Part shown: piece after piece, positions 42,396 to 57,287 of the stretch | Position numbering within the stretch: position 1 is the stretch's first letter | Layout: each line of letters opens with the position of its first letter | Origin: Bradyrhizobium retamae | GTDB taxonomy: Bacteria; Pseudomonadota; Alphaproteobacteria; Rhizobiales; Xanthobacteraceae | Assembly: GCF_001440415.1 (NCBI RefSeq) | Contig: NZ_LLYA01000124.1 | Span: 1 to 64,000 of the forward strand | Direction: 5' to 3' | DNA: 64,000 nucleotides | Made by a program: the position numbers and the translations under genes | Notes under the pieces: model-generated | What the model saw: the letters and a program-made list of their open reading frames with translations, nothing else | Told to the model about the DNA's origin: nothing | Database searches by the model: none

Positions 42396-43313
42396 ATGGA
42401 TTATTTCGCCCAGCAACTGATCAACGGCCTCGTGCTCGGCTCGATCTACGGCTTGATCGCCATCGGCTACACCATGGTCTACGGCATCGTCGGCATGATC
42501 AATTTCGCCCATGGCGATATTTTCATGATCGGCGGCTTCATCGCCCTGATCACCTTCCTGATCCTGGTCTCGTTCGGGCTTACCGCCATCCCGCTGATCC
42601 TGCTGGTCGTGCTGCTGGTGTCGATGGCGATCACGGCACTTTATGGCTGGACGGTGGAGCGCATCGCCTACCGGCCGCTGCGACACTCGTTCCGCCTGGC
42701 GCCGATGCTCTCCGCCATCGGCATGTCATTCGTGCTGAGCAATTATTCGCAGGTCACCCAGGGCGCCCGGGTCAAGCCGGTGCCGCCGATCATCACCGGG
42801 GGCTACACCCTGCACGAGGGCCCTGAAGGCTTTATCGTGCAGCTTTCCAACGTCCAGATCATCGTGGTCGTCACCACCATCGTGCTGCTCGCGCTGTTCA
42901 CCTGGCTGGTATCGAGCACGCGGCTCGGCCGCGACATGCGCGCCTGCTCGCAGGACCAGACCATGGCGTCGCTGCTCGGCGTCGATGTCGACCGCACCAT
43001 TTCCATGACGTTCGTGATTGGCGCTGCGCTCGCTGCGGTGGCCGGCATGATGTACCTGCTCTATTACGGGCTGGTCGATTTTTTCATGGGCTTCGTCGCC
43101 GGCATCAAGGCGTTCACCGCGGCCGTGCTCGGCGGCATCGGCTCGCTCCCCGGGGCGATGCTCGGCGGTCTCCTGATCGGCCTGATCGAGACGCTGTGGT
43201 CGGCCTATTTCTCGGTCGAATACAAGGACGTCGCCGCGTTCTCGATCCTGATCGTGGTCCTGATCTTCCTTCCGACCGGCCTGCTCGGCCGGCCTGAAGT
43301 CGAAAAAGTCTGA
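42396..43313 (+). CDS. livH: Branched-chain amino acid-type ABC transporter permease LivH
   Basis: A 305-residue permease with about eight membrane helices. The start MDYFAQQLINGLVLGSIYGL and the GIVGMINFAHGDIFMIGGFI segment are the hallmark of LivH. The cytosolic coupling loop is TRLGRDMRACSQDQTMASLL and the C terminus has KAFTAAVLGGIGSLPGAMLG. ATG at 42396 is chosen; 54 upstream in-frame codons are not protein-like. The stop overlaps the livM start. The transporter's substrate could be branched-chain amino acids or, given the pca neighbours, an aromatic acid. Confidence 0.93.
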   Translation: MDYFAQQLINGLVLGSIYGLIAIGYTMVYGIVGMINFAHGDIFMIGGFIALITFLILVSFGLTAIPLILLVVLLVSMAITALYGWTVERIAYRPLRHSFRLAPMLSAIGMSFVLSNYSQVTQGARVKPVPPIITGGYTLHEGPEGFIVQLSNVQIIVVVTTIVLLALFTWLVSSTRLGRDMRACSQDQTMASLLGVDVDRTISMTFVIGAALAAVAGMMYLLYYGLVDFFMGFVAGIKAFTAAVLGGIGSLPGAMLGGLLIGLIETLWSAYFSVEYKDVAAFSILIVVLIFLPTGLLGRPEVEKV

Positions 43314-44647
43314 TGGACGGCCGCAGCGTGAGCGCACCCCCCGCCGCCCAAACCTCGCGCGCCCCTGGCGCCGCCTTCATCCTGAAGAAAGCGCTGATCA
43401 GCGCGTTCGTGGCGCTGGTGCTGTTTTCGCTGATGATCGGCGTGCGCACCGAGGCCGGCCCGCAGGGGCAATTGGTCTACTGGACGCGCTTCGACGACCT
43501 CGCAGTCATGGTTGCGGCCGTGTTCGGCGGCAGCATCCTCGTCGAGCTGCTGCGGCGTTGGTGGGGACCGGTCGACACCGTCAGGGTGGTGCCGCCTTCG
43601 GTGCAAAGCGCACTATCGCTCGCCCGACGCCTGGTCGCGCCGGTGCTGCTGGTATTCACGTTCCTGGTGCCGGTCCTCTTCTACAACGAGCGCTATATTC
43701 TCGACCTCGCCATCCTGGTGCTGACTTACGTCATGCTCGGCTGGGGGCTGAACGTGGTGGTCGGCCTCGCCGGCCTGCTCGACCTCGGCTACGTCGCGTT
43801 CTATGCGGTGGGCGCTTATTCCTATGCGTTGCTGGCTACCAATTTCGGGCTGTCGTTCTGGATCTGCCTGCCGCTCGCCGGCATCCTCGCGGCGTTCTGG
43901 GGCGTGCTGCTCGGCTTTCCTGTGCTGCGGCTGCGCGGCGACTATCTTGCCATCGTGACGCTGGCCTTCGGCGAGATCATCCGCCTCGTCCTGATCAATT
44001 GGCAGACCCTGACCGGCGGCCCGAACGGCGTCACCGGCATTCCCCGGCCCACCCTGTTCGGCATCCCGCTGACGCCGGCCGACGACGGGCTTGCCGCCCT
44101 GCTCGGCATCGAATTCTCACCGACGCACCGCATCGTATTTCTGTTTTACATTATCCTGGCGCTGGCGCTGCTCACCAACTGGGTCACGATCCGCCTGCGC
44201 CGCCTGCCCCTCGGCCGCGCCTGGGAAGCGTTGCGCGAAGACGAAGTCGCCTGCCGCGCGCTCGGCATCAACACCACCACGACCAAGCTGACGGCATTTG
44301 CAACAGGCGCGTTGTTTGGCGGTCTTGCCGGCGCGTTCTTCGCGACCCGACAAGGCTTCATCAGCCCGGAATCCTTCACTTTCCACGAATCGGCGCTGGT
44401 GCTGGCGATTGTGGTGCTCGGCGGCATGGGCTCCCAACTTGGCGTTGCGCTGGCGGCGCTCGCCATGATCGGCGGCTTCGAGCTGTTTCGCGGGTTCGAC
44501 CAATACCGCATGCTGGTGTTCGGCATGGCGATGGTGCTGTTGATGATCTGGCGGCCGCGCGGCCTGGTCGGCCACCGCGCGCCGACCGTGTTCCTCAAGC
44601 ATAGCCAGGCGATCTCGTCCGACCTCGTCAAGGAGGGACACGGATGA
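43313..44647 (+). CDS. livM: Branched-chain amino acid-type ABC transporter permease LivM
   Basis: A 444-residue permease, longer than the typical 320-420. An N-terminal extension with two extra helices (about 25-85) precedes the core. The core has LGWGLNVVVGLAGLLDLGYV, VLRLRGDYLAIVTLAFGEII and the coupling region RAWEALREDEVACRALGINT. The ending FGMAMVLLMIWRPRGLVG is typical. It overlaps livH by one base and livG by four, so the set is translationally coupled. Confidence 0.93.
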   Translation: MDGRSVSAPPAAQTSRAPGAAFILKKALISAFVALVLFSLMIGVRTEAGPQGQLVYWTRFDDLAVMVAAVFGGSILVELLRRWWGPVDTVRVVPPSVQSALSLARRLVAPVLLVFTFLVPVLFYNERYILDLAILVLTYVMLGWGLNVVVGLAGLLDLGYVAFYAVGAYSYALLATNFGLSFWICLPLAGILAAFWGVLLGFPVLRLRGDYLAIVTLAFGEIIRLVLINWQTLTGGPNGVTGIPRPTLFGIPLTPADDGLAALLGIEFSPTHRIVFLFYIILALALLTNWVTIRLRRLPLGRAWEALREDEVACRALGINTTTTKLTAFATGALFGGLAGAFFATRQGFISPESFTFHESALVLAIVVLGGMGSQLGVALAALAMIGGFELFRGFDQYRMLVFGMAMVLLMIWRPRGLVGHRAPTVFLKHSQAISSDLVKEGHG

Positions 44648-45477
44648 GCGGCGATCCGATTCTCTGCGTTGATCGCCTATCGATGCGCTTCGGCGGCATC
44701 GTCGCCGTCAACGACCTCTCCTTCGACGCCGAGCGGCGCGAGATCACCGCGCTGATCGGCCCCAACGGCGCCGGCAAGACCACGGTGTTCAACTGCATCA
44801 CCGGCTTCTACAAGCCGACCTCGGGCGCCATCGGCCTTACCCATGACGATGGCCGCGCCATCCGGCTCGAGCGGCTGAACGATTTCCGGATCGCCAAACT
44901 GGCCAAGGTCGCGCGTACCTTCCAGAACATCCGCCTGTTTCCCGGGATGACGGCGCTGGAAAACCTGCTGGTCGCACAGCACAACGCGCTGATGCGCGCC
45001 TCCGGATTGACGTTCCTTGGCCTGATCGGCGCGCCGTCCTGGCACCACGCCGAACAGGCCGCGATCGATCTGGCGCGGACCTGGCTCGAGCGCATCGGTC
45101 TTCTGGATCGTGCCGACGATGCCGCCGGCAACCTGCCCTATGGCGACCAGCGGCGCCTGGAGATCGCGCGCGCAATGTGCACCCAGCCCGCCCTGCTCTG
45201 CCTCGACGAGCCGGCTGCGGGATTGAATGCGCGCGAAAGCGCTGCTTTGAGCGAATTGCTACTCTCGATCCGCGCCGACCAGGGCACCTCGATCCTTTTG
45301 ATCGAGCACGACATGAGCGTGGTGATGGAAATCTCCGACCACGTCGTGGTGATGGACCACGGCGTCAAGATCGCCGAAGGCACGCCGCGCCAGATCCGCG
45401 ACGATCCCAAGGTGATCGCGGCCTATCTCGGCGCCGACGAGGAGGAAGCCATCGCGGTGATGGAGAGCGGAACGTGA
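44644..45477 (+). CDS. livG: ABC transporter ATP-binding protein LivG
   Basis: A 277-residue ATPase of the LivG type. Walker A is LIGPNGAGKTTVFNCITGFY, the Q loop is KVARTFQNIRLFPGMTALEN, and the signature is degenerate, reading NLPYGDQRRLEIARAM where most have LSYGxQ. Walker B is LLCLDEPAAGLNARES and the switch histidine is in ILLIEHDMSVVMEIS. It pairs with LivF on the LivHM core. The next gene, livF, is unusually distant (100 bases) because a repeat-like sequence intervenes. Confidence 0.95.
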   Translation: MSGDPILCVDRLSMRFGGIVAVNDLSFDAERREITALIGPNGAGKTTVFNCITGFYKPTSGAIGLTHDDGRAIRLERLNDFRIAKLAKVARTFQNIRLFPGMTALENLLVAQHNALMRASGLTFLGLIGAPSWHHAEQAAIDLARTWLERIGLLDRADDAAGNLPYGDQRRLEIARAMCTQPALLCLDEPAAGLNARESAALSELLLSIRADQGTSILLIEHDMSVVMEISDHVVVMDHGVKIAEGTPRQIRDDPKVIAAYLGADEEEAIAVMESGT

Positions 45478-45553
45478 GCGAGCCGCGCGACAAGTCCCCC
45501 ACCACCCCATGGAAGGTGTCCCTTCCAGGGGGAGGGAGAACCGACAGGCTCGC
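45478..45553. repeat. Repeat-like insertion between livG and livF
   Basis: GCGAGCC (45478) and GGCTCGC (45547) bracket a C-rich and then G-rich segment with an inner GGAAGGTGTCCCTTCC hairpin at about 45511. All other genes in this operon overlap or nearly so, which marks this spacer as an insertion. Confidence 0.55.
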
Positions 45554-45577
45554 GCCGGGCGAAGAAGGGAGCGGGTC

Positions 45578-46312
45578 ATGACTCACCCCCTGCTCGCGAT
45601 CCGCTCGCTGCGGGCGGCCTACGGCAAGATCGAGGCGCTGAAGGGCGTCGACCTCGACATCAACGCCGGCGAGATCGTCGCGCTGATCGGCGCCAACGGC
45701 GCCGGCAAGTCGACGCTGATGATGACGATCTTCGGCCGGCCCCGTGCCCGCGCGGGCCGCATCGAGTTCGACGGCCGGGATATCACCGGCGTGCCGACGC
45801 ATGAGATTGCGCGGCTGCGGATTGCCCAGTCGCCCGAAGGCCGCCGGATTTTCCCGCGCATGAGCGTGGCGGAAAACCTGCAGATGGGCGCCGACGCCAC
45901 CGACTCAAGCGAGGCCGACCGGGCGAGCGGCCTGGAACGCGTCTTCGCGCTGTTCCCGCGGCTCAAGGAACGCATGACCCAGCGCGGCGGCACGTTGTCC
46001 GGCGGCGAGCAGCAGATGCTGGCGATCGGCCGGGCCCTGATGAGCCGGCCCCGCCTGTTGATGCTGGACGAGCCGTCGCTGGGGCTGGCGCCCCTGATCG
46101 CGCGGCAGATTTTCGATGCGATCCGGACCCTGAACCGGCAGGACGGCCTGACCGTGCTGATCGTGGAGCAGAACGCCAACCACGCGCTGAAATTGGCCCA
46201 TCGCGGCTATGTCATGGTCAACGGCCTGATCACGCTGTCCGGAACCGGCAGCGAATTGCTGCAGCGGCCGGAAATCCGCGCCGCCTATCTGGAGGGCGGC
46301 CGCCGGGAGTAG
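45578..46312 (+). CDS. livF: ABC transporter ATP-binding protein LivF
   Basis: A 244-residue ATPase of the LivF type. Walker A is LIGANGAGKSTLMMTIFGRP, the Q-loop region is IAQSPEGRRIFPRMSVAENL, the signature is LSGGEQQMLAIGRALMSRPR, and Walker B is LLMLDEPSLGLAPLIARQIF. The switch histidine position reads VEQNANHALKLAHRGYVMVN, normal for LivF. ATG at 45578 follows GGGAGCGGG; in-frame codons upstream belong to the repeat. It completes the liv operon before the binding protein. Confidence 0.95.
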   Translation: MTHPLLAIRSLRAAYGKIEALKGVDLDINAGEIVALIGANGAGKSTLMMTIFGRPRARAGRIEFDGRDITGVPTHEIARLRIAQSPEGRRIFPRMSVAENLQMGADATDSSEADRASGLERVFALFPRLKERMTQRGGTLSGGEQQMLAIGRALMSRPRLLMLDEPSLGLAPLIARQIFDAIRTLNRQDGLTVLIVEQNANHALKLAHRGYVMVNGLITLSGTGSELLQRPEIRAAYLEGGRRE

Positions 46313-46493
46313 CGGTCCCACCCGCCCCCGGCGCACCCTTGGTTGCGTGCTGCGGCAAGATGCGGCGAACCGATCGTGGATTTGCCCGAAATTTGCCGAT
46401 GACTTCGCCGTAAAATCAGCCGACAATAGGCGTGATTTTGGTACCCGGCCTGCCGGGTGCTTCCTGAAATCGACTGACCTGCGAGGACACCTC

Positions 46494-47612
46494 ATGAAAT
46501 CACTGAAACTCATCGGCCTGGCATTGGGCGCATCGCTGGCGCTGTCGACAACGGCGCTGGCGCAGGACATCTCCATCGCAGTGGCGGGCCCGATGACGGG
46601 CGGCGAATCCGCATTCGGCCGGCAGATGAAGAACGGTGCCGAACAATTCGTGGCCGACATCAACGCCGCCGGCGGCGTGCTCGGCAAGAAGCTGGCGCTG
46701 CAGGTCGGCGACGATGCCTGCGACCCGAAGCAGGCGCGCTCGATCGCGGAAAAATTCGCCAGCGCGAAAATCCCGTTCGTTGCCGGTCACTTCTGCTCGT
46801 CGTCGTCGATCCCGGCGTCGGAAGCCTACGCCGACGGCAACGTGCTGCAGATCACCCCGGCCTCGACCAACCCGTTGTTCACCGAGCGCAAGCTGTGGAA
46901 CGTGGCGCGCGTCTGCGGCCGCGACGACCAGCAGGGCCTGGTTGCCGCCGACTACATCGTCAAGAACTACAAGGGCAAGAACGTCGCCATCCTCAACGAC
47001 AAGACGACTTACGGCAAGGGCCTTGCCGACGAAACTAAGAAGGCGCTCAACAAGGCCGGCGTCACCGAGAAGATGTTCGAGTCCTACAACAAGGGCGACA
47101 AGGACTTTAACTCGATCGTGTCGCGGCTGAAGCGCGACAACATCGACCTGGTGTTTGTCGGCGGCTACCATCAGGAAGCCGGTCTGATCCTGCGCCAGAT
47201 GCGCGATCAGGGTCTCAAGACGGTGTTGATGGCGGGCGATGCCCTGAACGACAAGGAATTCGCCTCCATCACGGGCCCGGCCGGCGAAGGCACGCTGTTC
47301 ACCTTCGGTCCCGACCCCCGCAACAAGGCAACCGCCAAGGCGATCGTCGAGAAGTTCAAAGGCAAGAACATCGATCCCGAGGGCTACACCCTCTACACCT
47401 ACGCTGCGATGCAGGTCTGGTCGCAGGCCGTGGCGAAGGCGAAGACCACCGAACCGAAGAAGGTCATGGAGACCATCAAGGCCGGCGAATGGGACACCGT
47501 GCTCGGCAAGCTGGGCTTCGATGCCAAGGGCGACATCAAGGTGATCGACTACGTCGTCTACAAGTGGGACGCCAAGGGCAACTACACCGAGATCAATCCG
47601 AAGGGCTCCTGA
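46494..47612 (+). CDS. livK: Branched-chain amino acid-type ABC transporter substrate-binding protein
   Basis: A 372-residue periplasmic binding protein. The signal peptide is MKSLKLIGLALGASLALSTT (cut near ALAQ). The mature start DISIAVAGPMTGGESAFGRQ is the classic Liv-binding opening, with FVADINAAGGVLGKKLALQV after it. Ligand-region strings are FVAGHFCSSSSIPASEAYAD and ITPASTNPLFTERKLWNVAR. It lies 181 bases after livF and has its own hairpin terminator downstream, so it closes the locus. The ligand may be Leu/Ile/Val or an aromatic acid. Confidence 0.93.
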   Translation: MKSLKLIGLALGASLALSTTALAQDISIAVAGPMTGGESAFGRQMKNGAEQFVADINAAGGVLGKKLALQVGDDACDPKQARSIAEKFASAKIPFVAGHFCSSSSIPASEAYADGNVLQITPASTNPLFTERKLWNVARVCGRDDQQGLVAADYIVKNYKGKNVAILNDKTTYGKGLADETKKALNKAGVTEKMFESYNKGDKDFNSIVSRLKRDNIDLVFVGGYHQEAGLILRQMRDQGLKTVLMAGDALNDKEFASITGPAGEGTLFTFGPDPRNKATAKAIVEKFKGKNIDPEGYTLYTYAAMQVWSQAVAKAKTTEPKKVMETIKAGEWDTVLGKLGFDAKGDIKVIDYVVYKWDAKGNYTEINPKGS

Positions 47613-47645
47613 TCCCTTCGTCGATCGGCGGCGATCACAACATCA

Positions 47646-47674
47646 AAACGCCCCGGCCTACCGGGGCGTTTTTA
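47646..47674 (+). terminator. Rho-independent terminator after the Liv binding protein
   Basis: AACGCCCCGG and CCGGGGCGTT pair exactly around a CCTA loop and are followed by a T-rich run, 34 bases after the stop. Confidence 0.92.
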
Positions 47675-47871
47675 TTTTCGGTTCCAAATAATTTTTAACC
47701 GGCTGGAACGATTGGGTTCCCGCGGCATTGTGGAGGGTTGGGGCTGAGTTCCATGTCATTGATTTCACGACCTAAACCGTTATTCCAACTTGATCTGCCG
47801 CGGGGCAGCGGGTCTATTCGTGAAATTGCATCTCAGCCAATGAGATTTTGCGAACTGGCCGAGGAGACACC

Positions 47872-54162
<6,291 letters not shown>

Positions 54163-54175
54163 TCGGCGTAAGCAG

Positions 54176-55672
54176 ATGATGGATCAAGAGAAGGTAAACA
54201 TTCTTCTGGTTGACGATCAGCCGGCGAAGCTGCTCGCCTATGAGGTCATCCTGAAAGAACTCGGCGAGAACCTGGTCAAGGCCTCGTCCGGGCGCGAAGC
54301 GCTCGAATTCCTGCTCAAGAACGATGTTGCCATCATCCTGGTCGATGTCTGCATGCCGGAACTCGACGGGTTCGAGCTCGCCGCCATGATCCGCGAACAT
54401 CCCCGCTTCCAGAAGACGGCGATGATCTTCATCTCCGCGATCCAGGTCAGCGACATCGACCGGCTGCGCGGCTATGAGATGGGCGCGGTCGACTACGTTC
54501 CGGTGCCTGTGGTGCCCGAAGTGTTGCGCGCCAAGATCAAGGTGTTCGCGGAGCTCTATCGCAAAACGCGCCAGCTCGAACGGCTCAACGTCGAACTCGA
54601 GGACCGGGTTCGCGCGCGCACCGCCGAACTCGAGGAATCGCACGCCAGGCTTCTGGAAAGCGAGCAGCGCCGCAGTCTGGCGATCGCGGCCGGCAAGATG
54701 GGCTCCTGGGACTGGGACTGGGTCAATGGCGACTTTATGTGGGACGAAGGCCAGTATCAGATCCTCGGCGTCGATCCCGGCAAGTTCGAACTGACGCCGG
54801 CCAATATCCAGGCGCTGCTTCACCCTGACGACGTTCATGAATTGCACGAGGCGTGGGCCAGCTTCGCCCGGGGCGCGAAATCATACGAAGCGGAATTCCG
54901 CATCATCCGGCCGAATGGCGAGGTGCGCTGGTGCGCGGGAACGGCGGCGGCAAGCACCGACAAGGGCGGCCGCGTCATCCGCGTCAGCGGCGTCACCGTC
55001 GACATCACCGAACGCAAGCAGGCCGAGGAGCGGCAAAGCCTGCTGGCGCGGGAGGTCGACCACCGCGCCAAGAACGCGCTGGCACTCGCGCAATCCATCG
55101 TCCGATTGACGCGCGGCGACAATGTGAAGAGCTACGTCCGTTCCGTCGAAGGACGGATCAATGCGCTTGCGCGCGTGCACACCGTGCTCTCGCTCTCGAG
55201 CTGGCAGGGCGCCGAAATACGCAAACTGATCGATGAGGAGCTGGCGCCCTACTCCACCGGCGACCAGATCGACTTGTCCGGCCCGGAGATCCATCTCGAG
55301 CCGGCGACGGCTCAGACGGTTGCGCTGGCACTGCACGAGCTCGTCACCAATTCGGCGAAGTACGGCGCGCTGTCTGCGCTGTCGGGCCGGCTGTCGGTGT
55401 GTTGGGAGGATCAGGCGGGCCTTCTCAAGATCATATGGTCGGAGACTGGCGGGCCACATGTCGAGAAGCCGGTGTCGCGAGGGTTCGGAACCAGAAGCGT
55501 CATCGCCAGCATCGAGTCGCAACTTGGTGGCCGCGCGGAATTCGACTGGCGCCCGGAAGGTCTCGTTTGCCGCCTGTCGGTTCCGTTGTCGCAACGGCAG
55601 TTTGGCGCCGATCCGGTTTCGCTCATCGAGGCTGCCCTCGATGGCAATGGTCTGCGACGCGCCGAGCGGTAA
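54176..55672 (+). CDS. Response regulator-PAS-HWE/HisKA_2 histidine kinase
   Basis: A 498-residue cytosolic protein. Residues about 8-125 are a receiver domain with ILLVDDQPAKLLAYEVILKE and phosphoacceptor in IILVDVCMPELDGFELA. A coiled coil (about 130-165) leads to a PAS domain (about 170-285, WDWDWVNGDFMWDEGQYQIL and PNGEVRWCAGTAAAS). The HWE-type dimerisation domain has LLAREVDHRAKNALALAQSI with the phosphorylated His. The ATPase domain has ALHELVTNSAKYGALSALSG and GFGTRS. It starts 13 bases after the giant kinase and probably belongs to the same pathway, receiving phosphate through its N-terminal domain. Confidence 0.93.
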   Translation: MMDQEKVNILLVDDQPAKLLAYEVILKELGENLVKASSGREALEFLLKNDVAIILVDVCMPELDGFELAAMIREHPRFQKTAMIFISAIQVSDIDRLRGYEMGAVDYVPVPVVPEVLRAKIKVFAELYRKTRQLERLNVELEDRVRARTAELEESHARLLESEQRRSLAIAAGKMGSWDWDWVNGDFMWDEGQYQILGVDPGKFELTPANIQALLHPDDVHELHEAWASFARGAKSYEAEFRIIRPNGEVRWCAGTAAASTDKGGRVIRVSGVTVDITERKQAEERQSLLAREVDHRAKNALALAQSIVRLTRGDNVKSYVRSVEGRINALARVHTVLSLSSWQGAEIRKLIDEELAPYSTGDQIDLSGPEIHLEPATAQTVALALHELVTNSAKYGALSALSGRLSVCWEDQAGLLKIIWSETGGPHVEKPVSRGFGTRSVIASIESQLGGRAEFDWRPEGLVCRLSVPLSQRQFGADPVSLIEAALDGNGLRRAER

Positions 55673-55740
55673 GACTGCTAGAGCGCTGCCCCCGGAACGA
55701 CAGCGCCCTGCGGCCGGGCCGCTCCCATCGCCGCTGCACT

Positions 55741-56130
55741 GGTCTCGGGAATATCGAGGGCGGCAACGAAACTGTCCTCGTCGTGGAGGACGATGCGCTG
55801 GTGCGGCGCTATGTGATCACCCAGATCGAGAGCCTGGGCTACACCACCCTGGAGGCAGCCAACGCTTCCGATGCGTTGCGCATCATCGACGACGTCCCGA
55901 ACGTCGATCTGCTGTTTACCGATGTGATCATGCCCGGCATCATGAACGGCCGCCAGCTCGTCGACGAAGCGTTGAAGCGCCGGCCTGACCTCAAGACACT
56001 CTACACCTCGGGATATACCGAAAACGTTATCGTCCATCACGGCCGCCTGGATTCCGGCGTGCTGCTGCTGGCAAAGCCCTATCGCAAGTCCGAGCTTGCC
56101 CGGATGATCCGGTTGGCGCTGGCCAGTTGA
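55741..56130 (+). CDS. Single-domain response regulator (start unclear)
   Basis: A CheY-like receiver domain of about 125 residues. The acidic pocket is in VLVVEDDALVRRYVI, the phosphoacceptor in LLFTDVIMPGIMNGRQLVD, the Thr/Ser in TLYTSGYTENVIVHH and the Lys in LLLAKPYRKSELARM. The frame is open back to 55399, deep inside the kinase gene. No ATG or GTG with a ribosome site lies between the kinase stop and the domain; the first GTG (55783) would cut off the first strand. The coordinates give the domain only. Either a rare start is used, or a frameshift has separated it from the kinase, of which it could have been a C-terminal domain. Confidence 0.8.
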   Translation, partial: GLGNIEGGNETVLVVEDDALVRRYVITQIESLGYTTLEAANASDALRIIDDVPNVDLLFTDVIMPGIMNGRQLVDEALKRRPDLKTLYTSGYTENVIVHHGRLDSGVLLLAKPYRKSELARMIRLALAS

Positions 56131-56150
56131 AGCAGCGCTGCGGCTGATAT

Positions 56151-57194
56151 ATGCGTGATCGAACGCTCCAGGCGAATGTAGCCCCACGGACCGGCGCTTT
56201 GAAAAATCTGCTGACCGATATTTCCGGCGTTCGCGTCGGCCACGCCCACGACGCAAACGTCGCTTCCGGCGTCACCGCGATCCTGTTCGACTCGCCCGCG
56301 GTGGCCTCGATCGACGTGCGCGGCGGCGGTCCAGGCACCCGCGAGGAAGCGCTGCTCAGCCCTGAGAGCACCGTCGAGGCAATCGACGGCATCACGCTTG
56401 CCGGCGGCTCGGCGCTCGGATTGGATGCCGCCGGCGGCGTGCAGGCCTGGCTTGCCGAACAGGGGCGCGGTTTTCGCATCCGTGACGCGGTCATCCCGAT
56501 CGTTCCGGGCGCGATCTGCTTCGATCTGCTCAACGGCGGTAACAAGGCATGGGGCCGCTTTCCCCCCTATCGCGATCTCGGCTACGCCGCGGCCAATGCG
56601 GCGACTGCCGATTTCGCGCTCGGCAGCGTCGGCGCAGGCCTCGGCGCGACCACTGCCAATTTCAAGGGCGGCCTCGGCTCCGCTTCGGCACAGACCGGCG
56701 GCGGCGTGACCGTCGGCGCGCTCGCGGTGGTCAATGCGGTGGGCAGCGTGACGGTCGGCGACGGCCCGTGGTTCTGGGCGGCGCCGTTCGAGAAGAACAA
56801 CGAGTTTGGCGGGCGAGGACTGCCGCCCTCGTTCACGCCCGATATGCTGAGAGCCCGCCTCAAGGGCGCGCCGTTAGCTGCTCCGTCGCAGAACACCACG
56901 CTGGTGGTCGTCGTCACTGATGCGGTGCTGACCAAACCGCAGGCCAGGCGGCTCGCGATGATCGCGCAAACCGGCATGGCGCGCGCTATCTATCCCGTGC
57001 ATGCGCCGCTGGACGGCGACGTGGTGTTTGCCGCCGCGACCGGCAAGAAACCGATCGATCCACTGTTCGGCCTCACCGAACTCGGCATGGTGGCCGCCAA
57101 TACGGTCGCGCGCGCAATCGCGCGCGGCGTATACGGCGCGGCCGCGCTACCCTTTCCTGGTGCGCTCCCGGCGTGGGGCGATCGTTTCGGTTAG
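56151..57194 (+). CDS. P1 family (S58, DmpA-like) peptidase
   Basis: A 347-residue N-terminal-nucleophile hydrolase of the DmpA/BapA family. The start NLLTDISGVRVGHAHDANVA and ASIDVRGGGPGTREEALLSP are characteristic. The loop GITLAGGSALGLDAAGGVQA also fits. The autoprocessing site is likely in QNTTLVVVVTDAVLTKPQAR, where Asn-Thr would be cut to expose the nucleophile; family members use Ser or Thr. Such enzymes remove N-terminal beta- or D-amino acids from peptides. It has no signal peptide and is followed immediately by a REP-like element. Confidence 0.9.
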   Translation: MRDRTLQANVAPRTGALKNLLTDISGVRVGHAHDANVASGVTAILFDSPAVASIDVRGGGPGTREEALLSPESTVEAIDGITLAGGSALGLDAAGGVQAWLAEQGRGFRIRDAVIPIVPGAICFDLLNGGNKAWGRFPPYRDLGYAAANAATADFALGSVGAGLGATTANFKGGLGSASAQTGGGVTVGALAVVNAVGSVTVGDGPWFWAAPFEKNNEFGGRGLPPSFTPDMLRARLKGAPLAAPSQNTTLVVVVTDAVLTKPQARRLAMIAQTGMARAIYPVHAPLDGDVVFAAATGKKPIDPLFGLTELGMVAANTVARAIARGVYGAAALPFPGALPAWGDRFG

Positions 57195-57242
57195 AGCATG
57201 GTCCGGAAAAGTGGGTACCGGCTTTCCGAGGAGACCATGCTC
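57194..57242. repeat. REP-like palindromic element
   Basis: GAGCATGGTC and GACCATGCTC form the outer arms, with CCGGAAAAG and CTTTCCG inside. This 49-base unit is the common 'GAGCATG...CATGCTC' repeat of Bradyrhizobium and relatives. It starts at the last base of the peptidase gene and may act as terminator. Confidence 0.85.
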
Positions 57243-57287
57243 AAGCAAAGAACTACCGCAATCCGAAGGATCCCGCCGGGTCTGTGG

